A stretch of 37,363 nucleotides of DNA from positions 1 through 37,363 of IMG/VR virus record IMGVR_UViG_3300020171_000076, one strand, 5' to 3'. Numbering within the stretch: position 1 is the first letter of the stretch; the number at the start of each line of letters is the position of its first letter. The stretch comes from a virus. Made by a program: the position numbers and the translations under genes. A model generated the notes under the pieces. It was given only the letters and a program-made list of their open reading frames with translations, did not search any database and was not told where the DNA came from. Of the stretch, positions 1 through 7,036 are shown piece by piece.

Positions 1-38
1 GCACTGTATTCTATCTACTTGGCGTAGCAGCCGCTTAA
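1..38 (+). CDS. 3' end of an upstream gene (partial)
   Basis: The first bases read as an open frame (phase 3) ending ...FYLLGVAAA and then TAA, just before the SD of the next gene. Phase 1 is also open for eight codons, so the frame is not certain. By gene order this should be the end of the major capsid protein or of a small gene right behind it. Too short to identify. Confidence 0.3.
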   Translation, partial: TVFYLLGVAAA

Positions 39-54
39 AAAAAAGGAGGTTGGA

Positions 55-381
55 TTGTTACTTACAGTTTTTGAGCGTTTACTACTCAGGAACATTGTGC
101 CTCAGATTCAAGGTTGGAATTATGCCCATATGAAAGAGGCACGGGAACTTATTGAAGGTCTATTTACTGAACAAGAGGAAAAGGACTTAGACTTTCAGCA
201 AGAAGGGACTCAAGTCAAGTGGAAGGTTGCTAAAGAAGATGGCGAGCCAATACCCCAGGAAAGGGACATCGCTGTTAGTGATGGACTAAAAGGTAAAATA
301 GCCAAGTTCTTGAAGCAACTTGATAAAGAGGAGAAACTTGGCTTTGAGCATTATACTTTGTTTTCTAAATTCGTAGATTAG
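55..381 (+). CDS. small conserved phage protein behind the capsid gene
   Basis: A 108-residue protein of unknown function starting at TTG, with a strong AAGGAGG SD 5 nt upstream. It is charged, has no signal peptide or membrane segment, and looks alpha-helical with an acidic middle (FTEQEEKDLDFQQEG) and a helical C-terminus ending in KFVD. From memory, similar proteins (N-terminal ERLLLLNILP-like, C-terminal HxxLxxKFV) occur in tailed phages near head genes, but no function is established. Its place right after the expected capsid gene suggests a head-associated or regulatory role. The frame is secure; the function is not. Confidence 0.75.
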   Translation: MLLTVFERLLLRNIVPQIQGWNYAHMKEARELIEGLFTEQEEKDLDFQQEGTQVKWKVAKEDGEPIPQERDIAVSDGLKGKIAKFLKQLDKEEKLGFEHYTLFSKFVD

Positions 382-409
382 AGAGTCTGCGCAGGCATTG
401 GGTGGCGGA

Positions 410-452
410 GGGGGCAAGACATGGTTTATTCTCCTTTTCCAATCTTGCCCCC
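410..452. repeat. perfect 10-bp inverted repeat, possible RNA hairpin
   Basis: GGGGGCAAGA at 410-419 pairs exactly with TCTTGCCCCC at 443-452 across a 23-nt loop. It lies in the 119-bp gap between two head genes. There is no T-run behind it, so it is not a standard terminator. It could be a weak terminator, an mRNA-end stabiliser or a processing site that adjusts decoration-protein levels. Confidence 0.55.
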
Positions 453-500
453 TAATTTAAGAAAAGGGGAGAAAAGTATCAAATCCAATGGAGGTAAAAT

Positions 501-1067
501 ATGACTGTCCGAAAAGAAGCGACAATTCAAAGGTATATTGGTTTATCAACCGGGGATACTAAACCAACTTCTGTGCCAGCGGGTTCTACATACTACGCCT
601 ATGATACGGGTTTAATGTATATCACCCCTGACGGCACTAACTGGTATCAAAAACCTACAGAGAATTTACAGGCAGTTTCGGCTTTGGCATCAGACCATAC
701 TTGGTCGGGATTAACAACTACTTTAACTGCCGGGGCAGCATTGGCTATTGGTAATTTATGCTATGTTGGCTCAGACGGGAAAATGGAGCTTATAGATGCT
801 GATGCGGCTGCAACAATGCCTGGTGTAGTACTAGCAACGGCTACAATTACTGAAGATGCTACGGGTGTATTTCTAATAAGAGGATTTATGCGGGATGATA
901 CTTGGAACTGGACTGTAGGTGGGATTTTATATGGCAGCACTACTGCGGGGGGGATGACGAATACTGCCCCAAGCGGAAGTGGTGACCAAGTCCAAACAGT
1001 AGGTATAGCGCTTTCAGCCGACATAGTTTACTTTAATCCGAGCTTAACACTTGTGGAGGTGGCTTAA
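501..1067 (+). CDS. head fibre / capsid decoration-like protein
   Basis: 188 residues, ATG behind a GGAGG SD. The N-terminal 50 residues carry the pattern seen in phage head-fibre and decoration proteins: YIGLSTGDTKPTSVPAGSTY, then YDTGLMYITPDGTNW. Residues 65-188 form a Gly/Ala/Thr-rich beta domain (GNLCYVGSDGKMELIDADAA..., DDTWNWTVGGILY) common at the C-terminus of capsid decoration and fibre proteins. It probably binds the capsid surface or protrudes from it. It is followed directly by another beta-rich protein, so the two may form a surface complex. Assigned by motif pattern and position, not by catalytic residues. Confidence 0.65.
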   Translation: MTVRKEATIQRYIGLSTGDTKPTSVPAGSTYYAYDTGLMYITPDGTNWYQKPTENLQAVSALASDHTWSGLTTTLTAGAALAIGNLCYVGSDGKMELIDADAAATMPGVVLATATITEDATGVFLIRGFMRDDTWNWTVGGILYGSTTAGGMTNTAPSGSGDQVQTVGIALSADIVYFNPSLTLVEVA

Positions 1068-1676
1068 ATGGCTGATGTAAAGACAATAAGTGGTGTAACA
1101 GTTGATGTCCCTGTCCACGCTGCTAACCTTGCTGCCCATACCTTAAATATAGGGCAGATTTTACAGATAGGAGCATATACTTCCTTAGATTTTGTGGGTG
1201 CTTATAATGCAGCTGCTATTTCAGCAAACCGCCTTCACGCTGTCCAAGCTTGGGTAAGTAGAGATATAACCATCGACCGTATTGCTATTCACATAACTGT
1301 TGCTGGGGCGGCAGGAAAAGTAGTTAGGCTTGGTATTCATAATGACGGTACTAATTGTCTACCAGGGGCACTTCTTAAGGATTGTGGCACAGTTCCAGCA
1401 GATGCTACTGGAGTTCAAGCCATTACTCTTTCTCCAGCCGTAGCTTTAGCTAAAGGTTATTACTGGCTTGATATATTCTCAGATGGAGCACCAACTCTTG
1501 TAGGTTTTCAACCAGTCATTGCACGAGGAGGGCAGCATCCCACGGATTTTGCCTATCTTTATACACATTGGTATAAAGAGCTTGCTTATGGTGCGTTACC
1601 AGACCCATTTCCTGCTGATGCTACCCATTTCGCCTTTACTTATCGTGTGTTTGTAAGGGTTGCCAGTCTTGCTTAG
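1068..1676 (+). CDS. putative head fibre partner, beta-sandwich
   Basis: 202 residues, ATG one base after the previous stop, with GGAGG in the end of that gene. The predicted fold is nearly all beta. Residues 60-130 (WVSRDITIDRIAIHI, KVVRLGIHNDGTN, GYYWLDIFSDG) resemble a jelly-roll module as in carbohydrate-binding or fibre proteins. No enzyme motif, signal peptide or membrane segment is seen. Co-translation with the preceding decoration-like protein suggests a capsid surface fibre. It could equally be a stray tail-fibre module. Confidence 0.55.
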   Translation: MADVKTISGVTVDVPVHAANLAAHTLNIGQILQIGAYTSLDFVGAYNAAAISANRLHAVQAWVSRDITIDRIAIHITVAGAAGKVVRLGIHNDGTNCLPGALLKDCGTVPADATGVQAITLSPAVALAKGYYWLDIFSDGAPTLVGFQPVIARGGQHPTDFAYLYTHWYKELAYGALPDPFPADATHFAFTYRVFVRVASLA

Positions 1677-1686
1677 GAGGTAAGTA

Positions 1687-1932
1687 ATGAGAGAAACAAG
1701 AATAACATCAACAACTTATGGACTTGGAGGTTCTAACCCAACCAAGCCAAACAATAACATCGTAGAGCAAGTAACGACCATAATCTCTGATGCTCAACTA
1801 GCCGAGGAAGCTGAAGAAAGGGCATTGGCTAAAGCCAGCCAGTTAATAGATGCTATCACCAATCTAGCTGAAGCCAAGCTATTCCTGAAGAGGTTGTGTC
1901 AAAGGTTAATAAATAAAGGGCTATTGCCATAA
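1687..1932 (+). CDS. small hypothetical protein, C-terminal helix
   Basis: 81 residues with AGGAGG just upstream of ATG. The N-terminal 30 residues are polar and Asn/Thr-rich. Residues 35-78 form a long amphipathic helix (LAEEAEERALAKASQLIDAI...). No known domain. It lies between head-fibre-like and connector genes, so a structural or chaperone role in head completion is plausible. Confidence 0.6.
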   Translation: MRETRITSTTYGLGGSNPTKPNNNIVEQVTTIISDAQLAEEAEERALAKASQLIDAITNLAEAKLFLKRLCQRLINKGLLP

Positions 1933-1949
1933 GTTAAGGGAGTAGACTA

Positions 1950-2030
1950 ATGGGAAAGAAAAAGAAAGTAGCTAGCAAAAAGAAGCAACAAAAGCAAGTG
2001 CAGGTCATAGGTAAAAAGGGCAAGAAATGA
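1950..2030 (+). CDS. 26-residue lysine-rich peptide
   Basis: A short frame encoding MGKKKKVASKKKQQKQVQVI and a GKKGKK tail, with AAGGGAG upstream. About half of the residues are Lys. It sits in a string of tightly packed small genes and ends one base before the next ATG. Very basic micro-proteins often occur beside phage head genes and may bind nucleic acid. Coding is supported by the SD and spacing only. Confidence 0.5.
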   Translation: MGKKKKVASKKKQQKQVQVIGKKGKK

Positions 2031-2031
2031 A

Positions 2032-2202
2032 ATGGGATTTGAAACTTTGAAGAATATAATTGAATATAACAAGTTGCAAGAGGAGTTAGGAAAGCAGGAA
2101 GCAATAGAGCCTACTGAATGTTCAGAAGATGCTTGGCCACTTAATGTTAATAGCAAGAATGAACGTTCTTGCCCTATTTGTGGCAGAGTTTGGAGAATAT
2201 AA
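2032..2202 (+). CDS. small zinc-knuckle protein upstream of the head-tail connector
   Basis: 56 residues. The C-terminus carries a CPICGRVW knuckle preceded by TECSEDAWPL, so only a degenerate first metal half-site remains (one Cys). Comparable small proteins, as I recall, sit just before the connector gene in related phages. The stop abuts the ATG of the connector gene, implying coupled translation. Function unknown. Confidence 0.6.
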   Translation: MGFETLKNIIEYNKLQEELGKQEAIEPTECSEDAWPLNVNSKNERSCPICGRVWRI

Positions 2203-3087
2203 ATGGCAAGTAATGTAAACGCATACGCAACTTTGACAGAACTCAAGGCGATTCTAGGTATAACCTCCACTACTGATGATATTCCTATGCGTAAAATTCT
2301 TGAAGCTGCATCAAGGGCGATAGAATCAAATATCAATAGGCGATTTTATTGCACAACTGAAACTAAATATTTCGATGGTGCTAAAACTTTGTGGATTCCC
2401 GATTTGCTTTCGGTTACTACTCTAAAGACGGACGAAGATGGGGATGGCACTTTTGAGAATACTTTTAATGCAACTCTTACTTCCACTAATCCTGTGGATT
2501 ATATTCTATATGGTGGTGGATTAGAGGATAGTCTCAATCTATACCCTAAAGTAAGAATTGAGATAAGCCCGAATGGTGATTATGGTTCGTTTGCTAATGG
2601 AGTCAAGAAAGGTGTAGAAATTGTAGGGACTTGGGGATATGGAGATGGCACTTCGGCAACGCCTTATGTGGCAGATACTACAACCGCCGAGCCGATAGAT
2701 GCTGGTGAAACGGCGATAGATGTTACCTCTGCTTCTAATTTATCGGCAGGGCATACCCTTTTATTAGTAGATGCTACAGCAGGTAATGAGCAGATGTATA
2801 TTACCTCTATAAGTTCAAATACTATTACAGTAGAAAAGGGTGTAAATGGGACATCTGATTTGGGGCATACTACAGATAAGCAACTCTATTATTACAGATA
2901 CCCTAGAGACATTATGCAGGCGTGTATAGATTTAAGTGTAGCTCTCTATCAGAATAGAACCAAGCAGGGGTTACAGAGCGAGAGACTAGGGGATTATTCT
3001 TGGGTTGCCGCAGGGACTTCTCTTGGTTTTACAATGATTGACGCCATATTAGCACCCATCAGGGGCTATAAGAGGATGAGATTCTAA
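2203..3087 (+). CDS. head-tail connector protein with inserted beta domain
   Basis: 294 residues. Residues 1-60 (YATLTELKAILGI..., ILEAASRAIESNINRRF) match the helical start of gp6-like head-tail adaptors, and the C-terminal helices (YPRDIMQACIDLSVALYQNR) continue that fold. Residues about 155-228 are an inserted beta-rich segment (AGETAIDVTSASNLSAGHTL) resembling an Ig-like module, which explains the extra length over the usual 100-200 residues. The adaptor ring docks on the portal after packaging. The gene opens the usual connector, closure, gp10, terminator cluster. Confidence 0.8.
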   Translation: MASNVNAYATLTELKAILGITSTTDDIPMRKILEAASRAIESNINRRFYCTTETKYFDGAKTLWIPDLLSVTTLKTDEDGDGTFENTFNATLTSTNPVDYILYGGGLEDSLNLYPKVRIEISPNGDYGSFANGVKKGVEIVGTWGYGDGTSATPYVADTTTAEPIDAGETAIDVTSASNLSAGHTLLLVDATAGNEQMYITSISSNTITVEKGVNGTSDLGHTTDKQLYYYRYPRDIMQACIDLSVALYQNRTKQGLQSERLGDYSWVAAGTSLGFTMIDAILAPIRGYKRMRF

Positions 3088-3413
3088 TGCCAATCAGTAG
3101 TGGTTTACTAATAGAGACTTTTTATCCTCAAACTATTACTGAGGTTGCTGATGGTCAGGGAGGCACGACAACTTCTTACGCAGATGGCATAGCTTTCAGG
3201 GGTAGGCTTTCAAGCCTTCCTATTGATGAGAGAATGAGTCAGGATAAACAGACCGTATTCGCTTCTCATAAACTCTATTGTAATAACCAGACAATCACAG
3301 AGGCATACAGAATAAGGAACTCTGATAGCACGAGGTATTTTCAAATCAAGGGAGTCATCAATCCATCTAATGCCAACGACCACCTAGAGATATTGGTGCT
3401 GGAGTTAGATTAA
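3087..3413 (+). CDS. head closure / head-tail joining protein
   Basis: 108 residues, starting on the last base of the connector stop (TAATG). Size and content match head-closure proteins of the SPP1 gp16 / HK97 head-tail joining group: an early strand with TITEVADGQGG, a central RGRLSSLPIDERM, and a C-terminal FQIKGVINPSNANDHLEI strand pattern. It would plug the DNA-filled capsid and dock the tail. Position between connector and gp10-like genes strongly supports this. Confidence 0.75.
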   Translation: MPISSGLLIETFYPQTITEVADGQGGTTTSYADGIAFRGRLSSLPIDERMSQDKQTVFASHKLYCNNQTITEAYRIRNSDSTRYFQIKGVINPSNANDHLEILVLELD

Positions 3414-3848
3414 ATGGGAACTAATGTAACTATCAAATCATACCGTCCTCAAGTAGAGGCTCGTATTATGGACAATCTTGAAAAAGGTATATCTAATGCG
3501 GGAATGATAGTTGCCAGACAGGCAAAGAAAAATGTAACTCGTCCAATGCCGTCTGGTATTTTAAACCACTGGTGGAGAGATACGGGAGAACTAGCAGGTT
3601 CTATCGCTAATGAAGGTGGTAATGGCATATTTCGTATTGAGAAAACAGGTAATGAAATCTCAGTATTAGTAGGGACTAAGGTTGTTTATGGGACATATCT
3701 TGAATTTGGAACAGTTAATATGCCCCCATACCCTTGGCTATTCCCTGCTGTTGAATCTAAACGAAAAGAGATTACTGAAGCAATTAAGGCGGGTGGAGGC
3801 AAGATAACTGAGATAGAAGTTGTTGGCGGTATTTGGGAGAAGGAATGA
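3414..3848 (+). CDS. HK97 gp10-like tail-component protein
   Basis: 144 residues. It has the gp10-family signature of an N-terminal helix (ARIMDNLEKGISNAGMIVARQAKKN), then WWRDTGELAGSI, then VVYGTYLEFGTVNMPPYPWL, where YLEFGT and PPxPWL are the family hallmark. These proteins act in head-tail joining or tail completion. The gene ends inside the start of the next one (ATGA). Confidence 0.85.
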   Translation: MGTNVTIKSYRPQVEARIMDNLEKGISNAGMIVARQAKKNVTRPMPSGILNHWWRDTGELAGSIANEGGNGIFRIEKTGNEISVLVGTKVVYGTYLEFGTVNMPPYPWLFPAVESKRKEITEAIKAGGGKITEIEVVGGIWEKE

Positions 3849-4408
3849 TAAGTCAAGCTAATGTTGGATTTTATACCGCACTTTGCTTGTGGCCTGAGAC
3901 TTGGGTTAAGAATACTGCTTATGCTTTGGGTGATGTAGTTAAGGCTACCACTTATAATAGTCATTCCTATTTATGCATAATTGCGGGGACTTCACACACA
4001 ACTACTGAACCAACGTGGTCTACTACAAATGGAGCGACACAAACTGATGGCACGGTTACCTGGAAAGTTTTTGATAGTAAGTGTTATCAAGTCAAAGCTC
4101 CACAAGCAAGCGTTGTTCCTTATATCTGCTTTGGGTTGGAGACGGATGTTCCAATGGGAACATTTGAAAGCCCGATGGCGATGGAGAGTTTGACCTTCTG
4201 GGTTAATGCCTTCTCTGATAAGTCAACTGCCGATGTCGCAGAAATAGCAGATGAAGTTATGGCGACACTTGATAATGTTACCTTATCAGTAACGGATTAT
4301 ACGAGTATGAAATGCGTGAGGGAGTTTATATCTGGAACATTATATGACCTAGAGACGGGTATTTACCAGACAAGTCTACGCTACAGGGTCTGGTTAGACA
4401 AGATATAG
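3845..4408 (+). CDS. tail terminator/completion protein with inserted carbohydrate-binding-like domain
   Basis: 187 residues from the ATG that overlaps the previous stop as ATGA. A TTG 12 nt further upstream is in frame, but GGGAG is spaced for the ATG. Residues 1-16 and about 78-187 form a tail-terminator fold (YTAL, then YQVKAPQASVVPYICFGL, a FWVNAFSDKSTADVAEIADEV helix, and a C-terminal SLRYRVWL strand). Residues about 17-76 are a separate module (NTAYALGDVVKATTYNSHSY, TTTEPTWSTTNGATQTDGTV) of the kind found in phage fibres and glycan-binding proteins. The module would project from the tail-head junction. Confidence 0.75.
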   Translation: MISQANVGFYTALCLWPETWVKNTAYALGDVVKATTYNSHSYLCIIAGTSHTTTEPTWSTTNGATQTDGTVTWKVFDSKCYQVKAPQASVVPYICFGLETDVPMGTFESPMAMESLTFWVNAFSDKSTADVAEIADEVMATLDNVTLSVTDYTSMKCVREFISGTLYDLETGIYQTSLRYRVWLDKI

Positions 4409-4456
4409 ATTATCATTATTTTTAATCTTATTATACCAAGCGTATATAGAGAATTT

Positions 4457-4483
4457 AAGCCCGTGTAAAAAGCGGGCTTTTTT
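4457..4483 (+). terminator. intrinsic terminator before the major tail genes
   Basis: AAGCCCG (4457-4463) pairs with CGGGCTT (4473-4479) over a 9-nt loop, followed by a T-run. No clear promoter lies between it and the next ATG at 4514. It therefore probably attenuates rather than ends the late transcript, setting head versus tail-tube dosage. Confidence 0.8.
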
Positions 4484-4513
4484 ATTTAGATAACTAATGG
4501 GAGGTAAAAGAAT

Positions 4514-4888
4514 ATGCCAGTTCATTTAGCAGGTAAAGACGGATATGTAAGTATTGGGGTGGGGACTATACAAGGTATCAAGTCCTGGACATTAGATTAT
4601 GTAACCGATGTATTAGAGACAACTGATTTCGCTGACGCTGGAGTTAAAAGTTATATAGTCGGTTGTTCTGGATGGTCAGGAAGTTTTGAGGGATACAAAT
4701 ATGCTGCTTCCATAGCGCAAGGTAGTGCTGTAACCTTGAGTCTCTATGAATCGGCAGGAGCCTATTGGTATTCAGCTGCATCTAGCACACTTATAATTGG
4801 AACTCATGCTTCAGTTGGTCACGATGGGATTGTCTCCGTATCCTATGATTTCCAGGGTAGTGGTCTGTTATCTCATACTGAGGCATAA
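4514..4888 (+). CDS. major tail (tube) protein, short paralogue
   Basis: 124 residues with a GGGAGG SD. Beta-rich, with SWTLDYVTDVLETTDFADAG and GCSGWSGSFEGYK followed by a closing VSVSYDFQGSG strand, which fits a phage tail-tube fold. The next gene repeats the same sequence at high identity, and the pair sits exactly where tube proteins are expected, between the tail terminator and the assembly chaperones. The shorter copy is likely the bulk tube subunit. Inferred from context and fold pattern. Confidence 0.7.
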   Translation: MPVHLAGKDGYVSIGVGTIQGIKSWTLDYVTDVLETTDFADAGVKSYIVGCSGWSGSFEGYKYAASIAQGSAVTLSLYESAGAYWYSAASSTLIIGTHASVGHDGIVSVSYDFQGSGLLSHTEA

Positions 4889-4901
4889 GGAGGTATAAAA
4901 T

Positions 4902-5723
4902 ATGTCAACACATTTAGCAGGTAAAGCAGGAAATGTATATGTAGCCAATTTACTACTGGAAGATTGCGAGGATATCTGGGAAAATGGGGCAAAGGGAGTA
5001 GCCGCCAAGGAAACTACTATATTCAAAGTGGGGACTGCTAGTGCAAAGTGTACTCTTGCCGCTACTCCAGGGACTCAAGCAGTTGCAATGTTTGAAACGA
5101 TGTCAAATCCCACATTTGATTTTACGGATTATACCCATATTCTATGCTGGGCATACTCCGTGCCTACAACCGTGGCAGGAGATTATCGTATAAGTGTAGG
5201 AACAGGGGCAGGAGGCGCAACGCCCACAACTTATGTGACTTTGCCAGCATTAACGGCAACTACTTGGAAATATTGCCACTGTACTGAAGTTGTTGGCTCC
5301 GAGATGGCCGATACCACGGTTGGCACTATTATTGCTCTATACACATGGGCAAACGGAGCAGAGAATGATGTTATCTATCTTGATGATATAAGGGCAGCCA
5401 AGAATATATTGGGTATAAACTCTTGGTCGCTAGACTATGTGACTGATACACTGGAAACCACAGACTTTGCAGACGCTGGGGTAAAATCCCATATTGTAGG
5501 CGGGTCTGGCTGGTCTGGTTCATTCTCTGGTTCTAAGTTTGGTGCTCCCTTGTCTATCGGTTCTCAATACGGGATAGAATTAGCGGAGAGTGCTACTGTT
5601 ACACAAATGTATTTAGGCAATGCTATCATAACTGCCGTGCATCCTTCAGTTGTTTTGGATGGCTTAGTTGTTGTCTCATACGACTTCCAGGGAACTGGTG
5701 TGCTTTCGGTAGCTTCTGCTTAG
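4902..5723 (+). CDS. second major tail protein with inserted jelly-roll domain
   Basis: 273 residues with an AAGGAGG SD. Residues 1-14 and 168-273 are a close paralogue of the preceding gene (shared LDYVTDxLETTDFADAGVKS, SGWSGSF, VSYDFQG). Residues about 15-167 are an extra beta-sandwich (LLLEDCEDIWENGAK, FDFTDYTHILCWAYS, NDVIYLDDIRAAK) typical of carbohydrate-binding, concanavalin-like modules. The insertion replaces a short loop (IGVG in the short copy), so it would project from the tube. It may be a minor decorated tube subunit that binds host glycans. Confidence 0.7.
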   Translation: MSTHLAGKAGNVYVANLLLEDCEDIWENGAKGVAAKETTIFKVGTASAKCTLAATPGTQAVAMFETMSNPTFDFTDYTHILCWAYSVPTTVAGDYRISVGTGAGGATPTTYVTLPALTATTWKYCHCTEVVGSEMADTTVGTIIALYTWANGAENDVIYLDDIRAAKNILGINSWSLDYVTDTLETTDFADAGVKSHIVGGSGWSGSFSGSKFGAPLSIGSQYGIELAESATVTQMYLGNAIITAVHPSVVLDGLVVVSYDFQGTGVLSVASA

Positions 5724-5725
5724 TT

Positions 5726-6052
5726 ATGGATGGGGGAATTGCTGTCTTGTATCAGAATGGCAAGCAATGCGGGGGTATCTACAATTGGGAGATAAATCTA
5801 AGTAGTGATTTCACTACCGTGAACGGCTGGCAAGAATTTACCTTTAAAAAGAATATTACTGCTAATAGTTACTGGTTAGTTGAAGCCCCTGCTGATGATT
5901 GTTTTGAAATAAAATTCTACAAGGTTATGCAGGGGGCTTTAGTTTTAATGGATGAAGGGATAGTGGAGATTCTTTTACCAGATACCATTACTTTAGACCG
6001 CAGACTTGATGCACCACTAGAAATGATATGGAGAAAACCCCTTGAATACTGA
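5726..6052 (+). CDS. hypothetical tail protein
   Basis: 108 residues of mostly beta strands (YNWEINLSSDFTTVNGWQEF, SYWLVEAPADDCFEIKFYKV) with a conserved-looking C-terminal stretch, LPDTITLDRRLDAPLEMIW. No strong SD precedes the ATG, and the gap to the previous stop is 2 nt, so translational coupling is likely. Position after the tube genes suggests a tube- or tail-associated protein. Function unknown. Confidence 0.6.
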   Translation: MDGGIAVLYQNGKQCGGIYNWEINLSSDFTTVNGWQEFTFKKNITANSYWLVEAPADDCFEIKFYKVMQGALVLMDEGIVEILLPDTITLDRRLDAPLEMIWRKPLEY

Positions 6053-6377
6053 GGCTGTAATCTTCATTGCTCGGAAGTTGCATTGGAGTAGAGAAGAAAT
6101 CGGGCATCTTTCTCCCAGACAATTTATTGATGTTTATAATGAACTTGCCTATCAAGAATCTGTTGATAACTATTTAGAGCAATATTCAGTAGCCTCTATT
6201 CTGGCAGCGATTTATAATACTATTCCTCAGAAGCGTGGTAGTAAGACATTCAAAGCAAGTGACTTTCTAAAAGGCGATATACCAGAACGCAACCCTAAAC
6301 CACAAGATTCAATAGATAAAATGGCGGAAGATAAGGGTATTAAATTACCCTCTAAGGAATTAAAAGAAAGACAATGA
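6042..6377 (+). CDS. probable tail assembly chaperone-region protein
   Basis: 111 residues from a TTG start overlapping the previous stop, with GGAG 8 nt upstream. N-terminal helices (ARKLHWSREEIGHLSPRQFIDVYNEL) are followed by KTFKASDFLKGDIPE and a charged tail. This helical protein lies between tube and tape-measure genes, where the G/GT-type chaperones are encoded. No programmed frameshift site was identified. Function inferred from position. Confidence 0.55.
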   Translation: MNTEAVIFIARKLHWSREEIGHLSPRQFIDVYNELAYQESVDNYLEQYSVASILAAIYNTIPQKRGSKTFKASDFLKGDIPERNPKPQDSIDKMAEDKGIKLPSKELKERQ

Positions 6378-6529
6378 CAGATTGGCAACGCCGTGAGAAA
6401 AAGCTTGCAAAAGAAAAGAGCAGAATGAAACAACACGGCAAGAATATAGGTGTAATCTACAGAGACCGCATATTAAAGAAAAATAGGAATATAAATAAGG
6501 AGAATGATGATGTCAAAATTGTTAGGTAA
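6374..6529 (+). CDS. 51-residue basic protein
   Basis: Starts at an ATGA overlap with the preceding gene and overlaps the next start by 26 nt. The sequence is strongly basic (TDWQRREKKLAKEKSRMKQH, RDRILKKNRN). Small Arg/Lys-rich frames of this kind are common beside phage tail chaperone genes. The back-to-back overlaps on both sides support real coding. Function unknown. Confidence 0.55.
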   Translation: MTDWQRREKKLAKEKSRMKQHGKNIGVIYRDRILKKNRNINKENDDVKIVR

Positions 6530-6713
6530 TAAAGTTGGAGAAGAAGTTTGCAAAGTTTTGGGGATAGATTCTAGCAACATCGCTAAAGTGGATATTCTTT
6601 TAAGGGCAAATGATGTGGCAAGAGTGGAGATAACAAGATTTTTAGAATCAACAGAAGTTGACCAACTGAAAGAAGTATTAGAGAAATATGAAATTATTGC
6701 AATTAAGGAGTAG
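6504..6713 (+). CDS. small hypothetical protein
   Basis: 69 residues starting at the first of three consecutive ATG codons, behind AAGGAG. It has an alpha/beta pattern, with a VDILLRANDVARVEITRFLE strand-helix and a C-terminal LEKYEIIAIKE. It resembles short phage proteins of unknown function in the tail module. Its stop directly abuts the next gene. Confidence 0.65.
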   Translation: MMMSKLLGNKVGEEVCKVLGIDSSNIAKVDILLRANDVARVEITRFLESTEVDQLKEVLEKYEIIAIKE

Positions 6714-7025
6714 ATGATGGAAACCAACATTTTAGCTGAAGAGAAACCAAAGTCTATTAAACTAGCAGATGGTAAAGAGTATACATTGCCTCCAATAGAC
6801 TTGACCACATTGGCAAATATACAAAAAACAATGGGATTCAAGTTGCGTGAACTTGCCTCCAAAATAGAAGATGATGCATTAGAAGTTTTAAGACTTCTAA
6901 CTTATGCTCTACTCAAAGAGAATCACCCTGAACTTACCCTTGATGGAGTGGGTCACCTAATCACGCTAAAAGAGATTAAGGATTTAACGGAGACTATTTC
7001 AATTATAATGGCAATCTCTAGTTAG
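6714..7025 (+). CDS. tail assembly chaperone
   Basis: 103 residues. The N-terminus IKLADGKEYTLPPIDLTTLANI is the typical opening of tail assembly chaperones in siphoviruses, followed by helices (LEVLRLLTYALLKENHPELT). Such proteins bind the tape measure and keep it soluble before the tube forms around it. The gene stands immediately upstream of the tape measure gene, the canonical place. Confidence 0.8.
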   Translation: MMETNILAEEKPKSIKLADGKEYTLPPIDLTTLANIQKTMGFKLRELASKIEDDALEVLRLLTYALLKENHPELTLDGVGHLITLKEIKDLTETISIIMAISS

Positions 7026-7036
7026 GAGATATTTTA

